Positions 1 through 10,614 of a stretch of DNA of 27,802 bases are shown here, one piece after another. Both the position numbers and the translations under genes were made by a program. Position 1 is the stretch's first letter; every line of letters starts with the position of its first letter. Source of the DNA: Phallusia fumigata (taxonomy: Eukaryota > Chordata > Ascidiacea > Phlebobranchia > Ascidiidae); the NCBI GenBank assembly GCA_008931825.1, contig QXVZ01030702.1, forward strand, positions 1-27,802, in the 5' to 3' direction. The notes below the pieces were generated by a model. The model saw nothing but the letters and a program-made list of their open reading frames with translations, was not told the origin of the DNA and did not search any database.

Positions 1-666
1 GAGCGCGATAAAACGAAACTGAACTCTCATTGCTGCAGGTATTTTTATGTTTTTTGGAACGTTAAATCGGCTGTAATGCGTGGTGTCGCTTTCGCCCACG
101 CACTTGTAATATTTTCCCCACGCCCCAATTTATTGAAGGCTAATTGCCTCTTTCCCTCTTTTTCCCAAACGACCGCTTGCAAAATCGCCATGTTTCCGTC
201 TTTGAAACCCAGAAAAGGCTTCTGTGAACTCCCTATTCATTTCTATCTGATTATTAACATTTATGTAATAATAATTACTAAACTTACCATATGTGTTTCA
301 ATGCAAAATTGACAGCTGGTGTGTCGCAAAAATTTAACAATAGCTACTTAATCGAACCTTGAAAAACATAGTTACAATACAACACGCACTACACAATACA
401 ACATCCCTTAAAATACAAACACAGATTAAAACTATCACAAATTTCATATTGTTCTAATCAGTTAATAAGTTTGAAGAAGAACCCTGTTCCTCCAAATGTG
501 ATCGCTTTGGTCCATATTTCGAACACAGCGGGCAAGGAAGTTTTCTTTTCGTTGTCAGTTGCTTTATGAAAGACCACGACTTGCCATAAAAATACATTAG
601 CTTTGCAACCTTGGTCCCCCATCTTAACTTTTCCTTTAAATTTTACTCTCAGCTTTACGAAGCTGG

Positions 667-1793
667 TGCTTCTTGTCTGTCGATTTCCAACAGTCCTGAA
701 CTCTGTTATTGAGGACAAGTTTCAAATCTTTGTACGCCTCATCATTTGTTATGACTGCATGAGTTTTTATCTTTCATAATTTTGGTTGGGTGTACTGAAA
801 CAACTATTTTTCAATGACCTCCCAGTAAAAAATAAACAATTGTTTGAGTATTTTGAAAACCAACCGCTTTATGTCAGCCAGCAAAATGATCACAGGGAAC
901 AGTTTCAATGTTAGATGATTATAATATGAACTGTCAGTAACTACAATCGGAACAACGCCTAATTGCGTTATGGTCACAGTGAGCCTACCGTCGAGCTACC
1001 AGCATCACTGCAGTTCTGTTAGATATTTTTTTTTATTTTGTGACTTCAATTTGGGACAACACATCTGTCTAACTGGATTGGAGGAATATTGCTTAAGTTT
1101 CTTGCTCAGGAAAACACTAGTGACCGAGTTAGGAACACCCTTAGTGCTGCAGCAGCGCCAAAGAGATTCTTGCTCAAAGTTACAGGTACGCGTTGTTGTC
1201 GTAGAGTCTGTGCGGAGGATTGAACGTAATTTCCCACGCTTTTGTCAGGTGTCAGGCTTTTTAAATATTTCTTTCTTCGCACCTCGATCTTTTCAACCCC
1301 TGACTTTTGTCCATATTTCCCTGCGTTCGATTTTTTTTTGCAATTTCTCTGTAAACCAGGAACTCAACCTTCTTTGTAACTTCCTGAAAATAATCCGTTA
1401 ACTAAAACAGAAAATGTGCTAGATTTTGTCTTAATGTTTTCCCTCTTCTGCCTGTTGTGTGTCCTAGGAAGCCTACGGTGTACATCACATGTCTTCGTTC
1501 CTTGACTGAACTCCATGACTTTTTCGTGTTTTTCCTAGTGTGACTCATGCAATAGCAAACAAAAAGTTTTGTGACAATTTTATCACAAATGGACTAACGT
1601 GGTCCCCGTTTTCATCAATCTTGATGCTTCTTGTCTGTCCGTTTCCATTTTCCTGAACTCTGTACTCGAGGGCAACAAGTTTTCAAATCCCAAAATTCGT
1701 AACATTTGTTAAGTGGCAAGAGTTTTTATCTTTCATGACTTTTGTTTCCAGAAATTTGAAACAATTATTTTTCAATGATCTACCAGACAAAAA
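667..1793 (+). repeat. Diverged direct repeat pair, about 160-170 bp (667-826 and 1624-1793)
   Basis: The stretches at about 667-826 and 1624-1793 align over their whole length in the same orientation. Shared anchors include TGCTTCTTGTCTGTC, CCTGAACTCTGT, GAGTTTTTATCTTTCAT and TTTTTCAATGA, separated by diverged positions and small indels. By eye identity is around 70-75 percent. This looks like two old copies of one interspersed repeat or one segmental duplication. No terminal inverted repeat or tRNA-like promoter is visible, so I cannot name the family. Confidence 0.7.
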
Positions 1794-1862
1794 GTGTTTT
1801 AATGCACAACAAAGACAAAGTTTTGTGACGGTTTCACCGCAGACGGACTAGCAGGGTCCCCA
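1555..1862 (+). repeat. Short diverged direct repeat pair, about 55 bp (1555-1612 and 1806-1862)
   Basis: Both copies share AAGTTTTGTGAC, then a diverged CAC-containing stretch, then GGACTA and GGGTCCCC or GTGGTCCCC. They flank the second copy of the larger 160-bp repeat, so the two repeats probably belong to one composite, repeatedly duplicated unit. Confidence 0.55.
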
Positions 1863-3663
1863 GCGTTGTTGTCTAAAACGAACAGCACGCAGCTGCACAT
1901 TATAACAACGAAATTTCATCAATCTCAAATAGCGTTTACATTACAGAACTTGCAAGCCTGATTCATCGTTGTCGGTCAAGTAACAAAAGCATTCTTTAAA
2001 ACAATAAGCGAAGATTTCGTTCCGCAAGGCAGTAGTTCCCAAATAGAAATAGAAAATATCCTTCTATGCTTTGCGAATATGTACCAAGAAATTTTGACCG
2101 CATAGGAACATGACGATGTGGTGGGAGAGAACGTGGTGTTCAACAGTTGTGATTGGCATTGGCTTATATATTTGCCGACATTGGTTCAAAGCCACTACAC
2201 CGACGTCAAGGTTCCGGCAAAGGTAGTGGTTTTATTTATTTTTTGCACATAAAATCTCCGTTTGGAAATATTTGTTTTTGTTTCAAACTTCCACAAAAAG
2301 GAAAAAAGTTACGATATGGAGGTGGCACTTGCAACGAACACAAACAAAATTTCGTATGTTTTAGTATTACCAGTTACCACGCAAAATGAAACAAACAGCC
2401 GTATTTTGTTGCATCACCGAAATCAGTTACATTGCGCAGTATATGTAAGCCTCTAGATATAATACGCGAGTTAAAAACAAGTTCATGTCGAAAGGCTTAT
2501 TGTTTAGTAGGGGGGAAAATTACATTTTCTGAAGGTGTGTATGTTTAGATTTCCTTTTCTATACAAGACTGTTAAAAATGTTTTCCGCCAATTAACCACT
2601 GACGCAACCGAGAACGACATAATTTATGATCAACGAAGCGCACACATTTCCAGGCATTCCCTGGTCAAACCTGGACATAACAGAAATGCTTTGTTGATGT
2701 TAATTAGTTCATCTGTGGTTTTCATGAAACAAGCACATGCGAAACCACTCTGTTATGCATACGGCTTCCTTAACTGTTTTGGACAGAATTGTTTCTAGAT
2801 TGCGAACTACATCATTTACTTTACTTTCGTGTCGAACGGTGAGGTTGGAAAGTCTGTAATCGGACTTGCATTGCCGTCAATTGATTTCTGCAGTTCTATG
2901 TATTCATTGACATACAGTTGCTTAGTTTCAACAGATCGAAGTGGCGTCGTTCCTAACAATTACTTTGATATGCTTAGTAGGGTTTTCATTAAACAATCGG
3001 CAAGATCCTGTCAGAATGCTTTCTTTTTCGCATTCAAATGATGTCCTTTTTACCAAATTATCGCCAAACAGCGCAAGTCCAAGCTGATCGAATTTGTAAC
3101 ATACGTAATGCCCGAACTAACGTCAGATCCTATAAGGCGCCACCGGAGAAACTAAGTTGTAAGAAAATGTTTGCGAAAAACATTGCAACGACAAAGTTCT
3201 GTCCGGAATGACTCCAATACTGGACTTCTGTTTACAAACATTTCGTTTTACGCGATGCAAAATATTTCGTCGTCTTTCCGAATGATTTAACTTGGTTATC
3301 GGAGAAAGTTTTAAACATTGGCAGAGACGTTAACCAATTAAGTGTATGAAACAACGTATAATCATTCTACACAAGGCTGCAACTGGCGAGTTTTCCGTGT
3401 ATGTTAATGACAACTAATTTTGGCACAACAAGACTTTGGACCGAACTAACTGGGAAGACCACAAGTGGTTACAAATTGTTTTTCCGTTCCTGCATTAATT
3501 TGCACGTTACATTTACATAAACTTGAACTATCTAATCGAAATGATAAACGTTCAATCCCAGGGTTTCTGCTGCAATCGAATCAACCATGAAGCAGTTTTG
3601 AGTCCAACACAAAACTAGGCGTCGTTGCCTGACAACTTTTAAAACAATGGGACAATGTATTTT

Positions 3664-4140
3664 TTAACAAGTATGGCTGGTAAATGTTTTATTAATACGT
3701 TCTTCGTTCTTCTCAAACTCCAGGTTAAGCGGTGCAACATTGGAAGCGTCCGCTTGGTCGAACAAACCCTCGATCATGTTGAGATGATCGCGCTCAGCCG
3801 AGTCGACCAGGTTGCGGTAACTGTTGTTCACTTCCTAGCAAACGGCGTTTCTAATGATCGGTTTGAAGTAGGATTCGGGCGCAAAAAAAGAACGTCTCTT
3901 GAAGTTGAGCAAACCGCCGGCCTTTACCTCGGTCGCCATTTCCAAGACCCAACTCGAGACGAGGCAATCCTCGTCGAGATCGCACGTCGCCCAGTACACG
4001 ATCTGGACCCGGTTGAAACCGTCATCTGCGGATTGAAGGGTCTCCTTGAAGAGATGGGCGCAAAGAGCTCGGAGTTGTGGTGTGTTGAAAAATTTGCCTT
4101 TTCCCTCACACTTTGACGCTCAGGGTAGCGAAGCAAAGAC
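3664..4140 (-). pseudogene. Unrecognised coding block, broken
   Basis: The minus strand carries about 155 codons of strongly protein-like sequence ending with a stop at 3664-3666. It is richer in G+C and in charged and aromatic residues than its surroundings. Readable pieces include FNRVQIVYWATCDLDED, LNFKRRSFFAPESYFKPI, ERDHLNMIEGLFDQAD and VAPLNLEFEKNEERI. I do not recognise the family. It lies on the same strand as the DNA polymerase fossil and just beyond its C-terminal end, with a MITE between them, so it may be a neighbouring gene of the same virus-like element; that is inference. A TTTGTGTTTTGCAG acceptor-like string lies a little upstream (near 4150 on the minus strand), so it could instead be the last exon of a spliced gene. 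It does not look fully intact. Confidence 0.5.
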
Positions 4141-4515
4141 GCGGTGTTGGGGCGACTGCAAAACACAAATGTGGTTAGTGTACTGTCACACACGACCGAA
4201 GATTAAGAACAGGTTTTTTTGTAGTTACTGATGCAGGCACGCTCGTCTCAAATCCCGGCCAAAAAACTAAACGCGACGGCTTTTTTAGCGCGTTGGTGAT
4301 AAGTGTAGAATCGAGTGTAGTTTGTTTTAGGATTCCACGGTGATTACACTGTAGGTATTCACGCTGGCTTTGGTCTGCAAATGACAAATCTCGTTATCTG
4401 GTCGAGACAACCGGGATTTTAACCTTGTTCTATATGACCCAGGGTTGTGTGGGTATGTCGCTACAGGGTAGGGCGGGAGTAAACGACGTGTTGACGCGTA
4501 TGTGGGCGTGTGTGA

Positions 4516-4939
4516 AGGCCGGTTTACACGACACGCGTAAATCGCGAATTTAGTGTTTATTTTATTATGTTGCGCGTCACGCGACGCACGCACGAAGCGC
4601 CGATCTTGAAACGCGTGAAGAGCGAAAATTTCGCGCCGTTCGCTTGACGTACTTGCTGCTTGGTATTTGTTGTTAGTTTGGCTTTCAAACAACCAAAAAT
4701 TATCTTGCTATATGCATTTCATATGGATTCTATTAGAGAAGAAGAGTTTATATTCAGGGTATGATAAAAAACATCAGAATTTATTTTTTGTGTACAACTT
4801 ATAAAACATAGTTTTTGGGTAGCTCATTGATAAAAAAATGTTTTCAGGCTCAGCTCACTGAAAAAAATGATTTGTATAACACCCTTCGCGTCAGACGCTT
4901 CATTCGCATACGCCACAAGCGCACCGTATAAACCGGCCT
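4516..4939. mobile_element. MITE with short terminal inverted repeats and TGA target duplication, PIF/Harbinger-like
   Basis: The left end AGGCCGGTTTACACG and the reverse complement of the right end AGGCCGGTTTATACG match at 14 of 15 positions. The element is flanked on both sides by the trinucleotide TGA (4513-4515 and 4940-4942), which is the size of target duplication made by PIF/Harbinger transposases. It is 424 bp long with no open frame of note, so it is non-autonomous. The interior is rich in CGCG near both ends and AT-rich in the middle. It sits between the C-terminal part of the polymerase fossil and the unrecognised coding block at 3.66-4.14 kb, so it inserted after or during the decay of that region. 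A TSD of TGA rather than the commoner TTA/TAA leaves the superfamily call tentative. Confidence 0.75.
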
Positions 4940-5039
4940 TGAGTTGTAAAATATATACCATTGAGCGACAGGGGTGTGGCACTTTGAAACAAGGCGATTT
5001 ATAGCACCCTAAATTGAGCCGATGCAGATAAGATATTTA

Positions 5040-8000
5040 CCTGCATAAATGTGTGTGCGTGGACGTCCATGATGACTACAAGAGGGTGAGATATCCAACG
5101 GTTCGGTCGGGACCCCGTCAGCCAGAACTCTTCTCTTGGGATAGAAGTAGGTCAGACCCTGTCGTGTCTGACCGTACGGAAATACACTTTGGTTGAAACT
5201 CCTGAATCCCATGTTGGTCCCCCTGGCGCTGACTTTTGTCTTCACTGTTGAAGCCCAAACGGGTTTTGGGACCTGCCCAGACCCTTGCTCGCCTGCTTGT
5301 CAGTCGACCCTTGGCAGAAATAGGACTTCGACGTCAGCGCCACGATCGCTTAGTTTCAATTATCAAGAGCTTAAACGCATCTTATGAGGTCCAGCGTTTT
5401 TTAAATTGCGACAAAACATCAGATACAAGACACCGACTTGAAAGAGTTTAATTACAAATATCACTACCAGTAATGTTTTGCACTAGTGATGACAACAGTC
5501 ATTGTTGAAACGTTTGTCGAACCAACCTGTCTAAGTGAGCCAAGTTAACTGCCGCTTGGGCCTGCTTTTTGTTCAGCTATTTAATCGTCCGGTGTTTGGA
5601 GTTGTCGGTAAGCAGCTTACCATAACCTAGAATGGCGAAGAGTAATTAAGTTGGGCTGTGATAATAATAACACACACACACACACACACAAATAGCCGAA
5701 TTCTTACCAGAATTGCCACAAAGCTTAAACATTTCACCGATAAGCTTTTTGTCGCAGTTTTTATTGCCAATACGCGCCGCTGTCACACTGTCGCCAAAGC
5801 TTTTGAAACACGGCGACGGTTCGTAGCAGATGACCTGGTAGATCCGGGTAACCTTGAGGCCGTGGTCAAGGTACCACTTGACAAGGAGTGTCGCCAGAAG
5901 AATCTTGTCACCCTTCATGCTACCGATCAGACAGCTTCGACTTCACGATGTTGTTTTCCTCGGCGTGTGAGATGTCTTTTCGCCAGACGTGAACGTTTTT
6001 GAAGATCGGCAAGAATTCTTTATATTATTCGTATTACCGAAATAGACCGAAATATCACATTCGACGAATCCGAACAAATGCCGGATCGAATCGCCGACAG
6101 CACGTTTTGCTGGTTTGTTTTTTCGGGATCTGAAGACGAGGCTTTGCCTGACATAAACCGCACCACCGCCCTGTTGAAGATTTTTTCCCTCATCCACTGG
6201 CACTCCCAAATCTCAATCACGGTATAGCCGAGCCCACGCGAATATGCGGTTTTCTCGGCGGTGCTTTCGCGGATCTTTGAAGCCTCGTCCAGGTCCTTGA
6301 AGCGGTCCTGCACCCGACCCCTGTTGCAGCGATAAAACCAGCAACCGTGGAACTGGTAGCATGTGGAATTGGCTGCATCAAAACCGTCAGCAGGCAATCG
6401 CCGCAACCCCAACCTAACTTCACCTTTGTTTCGCATGTGTTGGATCTTGACCCCGTCGCTGGTCGCTCGCCAGTCTAACCATTTACCAGCAAATCGACCG
6501 TACATCATCGACTTGTCCACGGAAAACTCGTCGGAATCAGCCTTCGGTGTTAGTACAGTGAAATACGAACTAACCTGGTCTGCGATGAGACAAGCCAGGT
6601 ACAAGGCATTGCTGTCGTAGCCTAGCACGCGTTTGCAAACCTTCGCATTTTTGCCGTACATTGCTGGGCGTATTGCCGTCTTTTCAGCCTCGTGGTGTCG
6701 GTGAAATACGATCGACGATCCGCCGACAATATTATCCCGCATCAGGTGATGAAGGTGCTTGTGGCGAGGAACGAAGAGCGACAGGTGGACTTCTTGGGTA
6801 ATTGAAATTCATTAACAGATTCAGGGTGAGACCTGGCACAGACAGACCGTCTTTGAAGGCGTCCACCCCGCGGTCTCGAAAAAAACGCAAAGTGCTTTTC
6901 CATCGCTTGTAGAAATGGGACAACGTCCAAATTGTTGTACCAGCGGAGAAAATCACGTATGGTTGTCATTCCCTCACGCCTCCAGACGTCGTGGCATCGT
7001 TGGTAGTCTTCGGCAGACAAAGCCTATTTAGTAAGAGTACTATAAAAAGCTGTAATTGGTGGCAAAGACGTCTCATCGAGTTTTGATAGATCCGTGAAAT
7101 ACTCGTGTGGAAACCACCACTTCTCGGTGTCACAGTCGAAGGCGCGAAGAAAGGACGCGTACGTATGGTTCGGTGCCAGGTAATTTCTCATGTCCAAAAA
7201 CTTTTTTCCGTCCAAATGCACATAAAGTTGTTGCTGCGCTTGACTACGAATATAATACGGTCGGTTCGCGCAAGCTGCGGTAAAAACCAACGCTTCATCA
7301 AATTTATATCATACTTTCCGCCGTTGATACTGATGACAGGTAGTATGGTAAGGTGTGTTATAAGACGCGCCTTGAGGGATGTCAGAGGATACTTGGACAC
7401 ATCCTTGCACGGCTCCCGCTGGCACGATTCTTCAAGACGTCGGTCAAGATCCGCCAACACACCCCGAAACCGCTCCAGCATGATGTCCCGGGACGCTTCC
7501 TGCACTTCCACGAGATGCTTCAGCATGCGACCGACAAGTTTCATCGCGTCACCGTCGGAGATGAAACACCGCGCTTCCTGGAAGCCTGGAACGTTTAAGC
7601 AAACCGAGGCGCTCAGGGTAAGATATTCAGCATGCCAGGTGGTTTTGGGAGTTCACTGCTTCAAAAATACAACTCTAAATCGTTTCCTGAAACTCGAAAA
7701 AGCGCATGTTGGTCGGAACAGTGACGCCAGCTTTATCGAGTGCCTCCATCACCGACGGGGCTGTGTTGTAAATGGCACCGACGTACACATCCTTCACCAC
7801 CCCTTTGCAAGTATCCTCGTGGACGCGACATGGCGAAGGCTTGCTGAAGTATTTCTTGCAGGTCTTGTACACAAACCCGGAGGCGAAAAGTCCCAAGTTC
7901 TCTATAAAACTAAAATAATTTTTGTGAAAGTGAAGAATGCGCGGTTCTTTAGTCGAGAGACGTCGCCCGCTCCTCCAGATAAGCTCATAACAATCCCGCG

Positions 8001-8564
8001 GAGCTTCGGCTGCCGAATGAAAAACGTCAATATTTAAATGGAAGAGCTCTTCAATAAATGGGAGACAAATCAGTTTCACTCCCGGGAAGTTTTCTGACTT
8101 GAGGTTTGCCGCAGCAACGTATTTCAAACGAAGTCCCGAAGCATTCGCCTCCAACGCCTCAGGTCTCGCACCTCTAAAAAAGGCCAGGCATCGAAAAAAC
8201 TCAGGTTGTCTTTAATTATTCGGCCGTCGACGGTTCTATACAGAGGAACTACACCAAGATTTCGTAGCAGTTGGGGCGGGAGCTTTTCAGCTTGGCCGAT
8301 AAACAGCCCGTCTATATACATACAGAAAAATGTTATATTGGTGATTTTCTCCACAACCCACGACAAGTCCTCGCGCTAAAGCCTCAACCAGTCCATGTTG
8401 TCCCTTTCGGTAGTCTCGCCCAGAAAAGCATTTAATTCTTCTGGAGAGCGAATAAGCACGGGAATTTCGAAAAGGTGAAAGTTGTTGTCTGACATATGAA
8501 AGTAACGTCTTTCGCTCGAGACGTTGGTGTGCCAGTCTAGTGAAATACTGTTATTCAAAGGCAC
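5040..8564 (-). mobile_element. Fossil protein-primed family B DNA polymerase of a Polinton/adintovirus-like element
   Basis: On the minus strand a long series of coding stretches reads in the order of a protein-primed DNA polymerase B (the DNA_pol_B_2 family). The N-terminal portion lies at about 7.7-8.55 kb and includes a Cys-rich stretch with KKYFSKPSPCRVHEDTC. An exonuclease-type segment with SINGGKYDINLMKRWF lies near 7.3 kb. A segment with WYNNLDVVPFL and GLSVPGLTLNLLMNF lies at about 6.8-6.95 kb. The palm segment with LGYDSNALYLACL is near 6.6 kb. A motif-B-type segment with KLCGNSG is near 5.7-5.8 kb. A C-terminal segment with GLTYFYPKRRVLADG is near 5.1 kb. The order and spacing fit one polymerase of roughly 1,100 residues. 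It is clearly broken, with at least half a dozen disruptions, and looks old. No integrase, packaging ATPase, protease or capsid gene was recognised nearby, so only part of the element seems to remain. Related linear-plasmid polymerases are the main alternative. Confidence 0.8.
5670..5690. repeat. (AC)n dinucleotide microsatellite
   Basis: A pure run of about ten CA units lies at 5671-5690, preceded by a short ATA trinucleotide run. It lies inside the area of the polymerase fossil and probably expanded there after the element stopped being selected. Confidence 0.95.
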
Positions 8565-9140
8565 TGCTTTGTTCGCCGATCACCTGGTAGGTTCGAATAG
8601 CTCCCCACTGTTCGGAGACAAGTGGCGGCCTTGTTTTTGTAACAATGTGACCGAGGCTAAGGGCAGTGGCCGCGCATCGTTGCCTGCTTTAGGTGCTTTT
8701 GTTCCACCACATTGAACTGACCGAGATCTGCGGTGTTAAACCCGTTTCACCGGCGCAATGTAGAAACACTTGCCCGGAGTGAGAGGAGTTGAGTTTGTTC
8801 CGCTCGATAAAAGGAATAATATCGACCCAATTTCACCAAAAACAATCACCAAGCCGGAAATTGCTTCGCAACGGCCAAAAAATGGAGGGCACTATTGGTG
8901 GATCAAGCGAGACGCGCTGCAGCTACACCGTCATTATAGGCGTTATGTGACGGGACCCACGCATTGTGAGATCTCACATTGATGTGGTGGAATATCCGCC
9001 GGGGCTATGTCGCGAACATGGAGGTCTTCCGTGTAGAATCTACAACAGTAGAGAACCGTTTTTTTTAAAACCAACTCAAGTTTGACGCGAAAAGATGCTC
9101 GCCAAGTCTACCCAATTCCACAGGTTTCGCAGATCAACTA
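8565..9140. other. No assigned gene; coding-looking fragments on the minus strand
   Basis: No complete gene is visible. The minus strand has short protein-like stretches, for example one near 8.99-9.06 kb reading CRFYTEDLHVRDIAPADIPP and another near 8.7-8.8 kb, but I recognise no family and the frames are not sustained. They may be remains of genes that accompanied the polymerase fossil or degraded exons. Confidence 0.35.
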
Positions 9141-9144
9141 ATTT

Positions 9145-9213
9145 TCAGCCAACCACATTTCCCTCGGGGTTCAGAATGTTTCCAACTGACGAGGATGACG
9201 ATAATGCCGGAGC
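9145..9213 (-). CDS. Candidate terminal exon of an unrecognised gene
   Basis: On the minus strand a good acceptor, TTTTTTCACTTTTATTGCAG, is followed by a short open stretch encoding a serine-rich tail (APALSSSSSVGNIL) and a stop. This has the form of a last exon, and a second exon-like block lies just upstream on the same strand. No family is recognisable from so short a piece. It could also be a chance combination of a pyrimidine tract and a short frame. Confidence 0.3.
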   Translation of the reverse strand, partial: APALSSSSSVGNILNPEGNVVG

Positions 9214-9240
9214 TCTGCAATAAAAGTGAAAAAAGTTACA

Positions 9241-9462
9241 TCAAGAGTTATATAGAGACCAGTGAACCAAATCGATTGCGTACAAATCACCCCAGGCACC
9301 CGCCCGATTCGCGGCTTCTTCCATAAACGTTTGTTCACTGGGGGTTGGTTGTGAAGCTGAGCGCGTGTTGATGACCGGCAGAACGCTTTTTACTTCCTCG
9401 AACCAACCTGCTGCGATGTCGTTATCACCGTATTCAACCCCGCTGCAATGGAGTGGGATCGA
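9241..9462 (-). CDS. Candidate exon of an unrecognised gene
   Basis: On the minus strand the string CCACTCCATTGCAG resembles a splice acceptor. The open frame after it encodes about 70 residues with a normal protein composition (EYGDNDIAAGWFEEVK, then a Thr/Ser/Pro-rich stretch, then AGAWGDLYAIDLVHW) and ends at 9241. I do not recognise a domain. It sits between a zinc-finger-like exon block upstream and a serine-rich block downstream, all on one strand, which suggests either a small spliced gene or remains of a virus-like element. The frame itself is uninterrupted. Confidence 0.35.
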   Translation of the reverse strand, partial: SIPLHCSGVEYGDNDIAAGWFEEVKSVLPVINTRSASQPTPSEQTFMEEAANRAGAWGDLYAIDLVHWSLYNS

Positions 9463-9961
9463 AAGTGTAAGCATGATAAACGTCTACGAGCTATTTCAAA
9501 TTGGTCATCGTTTTACTTATATGACGAGACCACAACAACTGCGAATTGATCTTAGTCATTACTGACAACCTTGTTTGGCGGAATTTCGACGTCACTTGTG
9601 AAAATTAAGTATAAATTCGAACACACGTTAAAATTTATTAAAGCATCCATTCTCATAGTTGGCTAATCGCTGGTTGTTGTCCCGTTTCCACTGAAGCAGG
9701 TGGCGCTTCACCACTTGTGTTGTAAAACAAAGTATAGATAAAGCAAGTATAACAACCGCCACCCTTTAATAAGAACATACATAATCATCTACAAACCTTG
9801 GAGTGATGTCGCCGTTATCATACGACAAAAAAAACGCAAGCTTTACTCCATTTTCCCGAACACTTGCTAAAATGCCGTGTATAGCTACGCATTTGCGTCC
9901 TGAAATACCGACCAACAACATCACATTTAAAAGTAAAAACCATCGTGAATTAAATACGTAC

Positions 9962-10060
9962 GCGATCCCACAACGAGAGCATCGAGCGTTTGATTGCTTG
10001 TTGGGGTTTTTGCGACAGGCCGTTCTCATGTGGCGGCGCAATATCGCCTTGGTTGATAAT
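9962..10060 (-). CDS. Candidate exon with C2H2-like zinc-finger sequence
   Basis: A 99-nt block on the minus strand is bounded by an acceptor-like TTATATGTTACAG and a donor-like GTACGTATTT. It encodes the second half of one C2H2 finger (KAILRRHMRTAC, with a C in place of the usual last H, as in C2HC fingers), a linker, and the first half of the next (CSRCG). Zinc-finger pieces of this type are found both in host genes and at the front of some virus-like DNA polymerases, so ownership is unclear. The frame is open across the block. The short length limits confidence. Confidence 0.4.
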
Positions 10061-10614
10061 CTGTAACATATAAAACATTGCAATTAAACAGAGGAAGTTA
10101 AACAAACTTTTATACGTATTTTGAAGCCTTACCGCTTATCGTAAAAGCGACATCTGAATGAGATCATTAAGTTCATTTGGTGTGTCTTGTGCTCCTAAAT
10201 TTTGCAGTAATTTGTAAACTACCGATGACTGGTTTGTCAGAGACACTTGTGGTACCTATCATTTGTTCATCGTGACGCTGCGATTGTTCCTCCATCAGGA
10301 CATTTTTGTTGCTCCCGCTGTTGCCTAAGAAGTTCAACTAGCTCCTTAGTTGCCATCTTGTAATAACTTCAATTAAATAGAAAGTTAAGTACATAGAAAT
10401 CTCAAAGAATAAGATATACCGTTGATTTATTTTCAACCTCGTCGCCAGGTCACATAATCGTAAAACACTGGACGCAATCATGCGTATTCAGAATTAGTCA
10501 AGCGTAAAATAGCATTGAAACGGTATGAACGCTGCGGTTACGACAACCATGTTACTTAGGCTTACCTTGAGTTTTAAATAGACCGCAAAAGAAGAAAAAC
10601 GAAAACATCTAAAG
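10061..10614. other. No assigned gene; one short Gag-like start on the minus strand
   Basis: Nothing complete is visible here. On the minus strand near 10.27-10.35 kb there is a coding-like start, MATKELVELLRQQREQQ, a polar helix-forming N terminus of the kind seen in Gag proteins of LTR retrotransposons. It is too short and too degraded to classify and may be chance. Confidence 0.25.

Larger units (their letters stand above)
1..3640. other. Region with no recognised gene
   Basis: I see no convincing gene in the first 3.6 kb. Open frames exist on both strands (the longest is about 143 codons on the plus strand at 970-1401), but none shows a domain, motif or composition I recognise, and stops are frequent in neighbouring frames. 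A short stretch on the minus strand around 2.70-2.95 kb reads as moderately coding-like in two frames but matches nothing I know. The region does contain two pairs of diverged direct repeats, listed separately, so at least part of it is old repetitive DNA. Confidence 0.6.

Noticed and set aside
970-1401. A 143-codon plus-strand frame
   Set aside because: No domain, no signal or repeat pattern, and a composition (Phe, Leu, Ser, Arg, Cys) typical of translated non-coding T-rich DNA. Not supported as a gene.
3655-4116. A 153-codon plus-strand frame
   Set aside because: The minus strand of the same interval reads as far more protein-like; the plus-strand frame is its shadow.
5193-5387. A small secreted protein with a signal-peptide-like N terminus (plus strand)
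   Set aside because: It is antisense to the C-terminal polymerase segment, which carries the recognisable motif; the hydrophobic start is a coincidence.
7105-8037. A 310-codon plus-strand frame
   Set aside because: It lies antisense to recognisable DNA polymerase motifs on the minus strand, and its own translation is Arg/Ser/His-rich without any domain, as expected of a shadow frame in GC-richer DNA.
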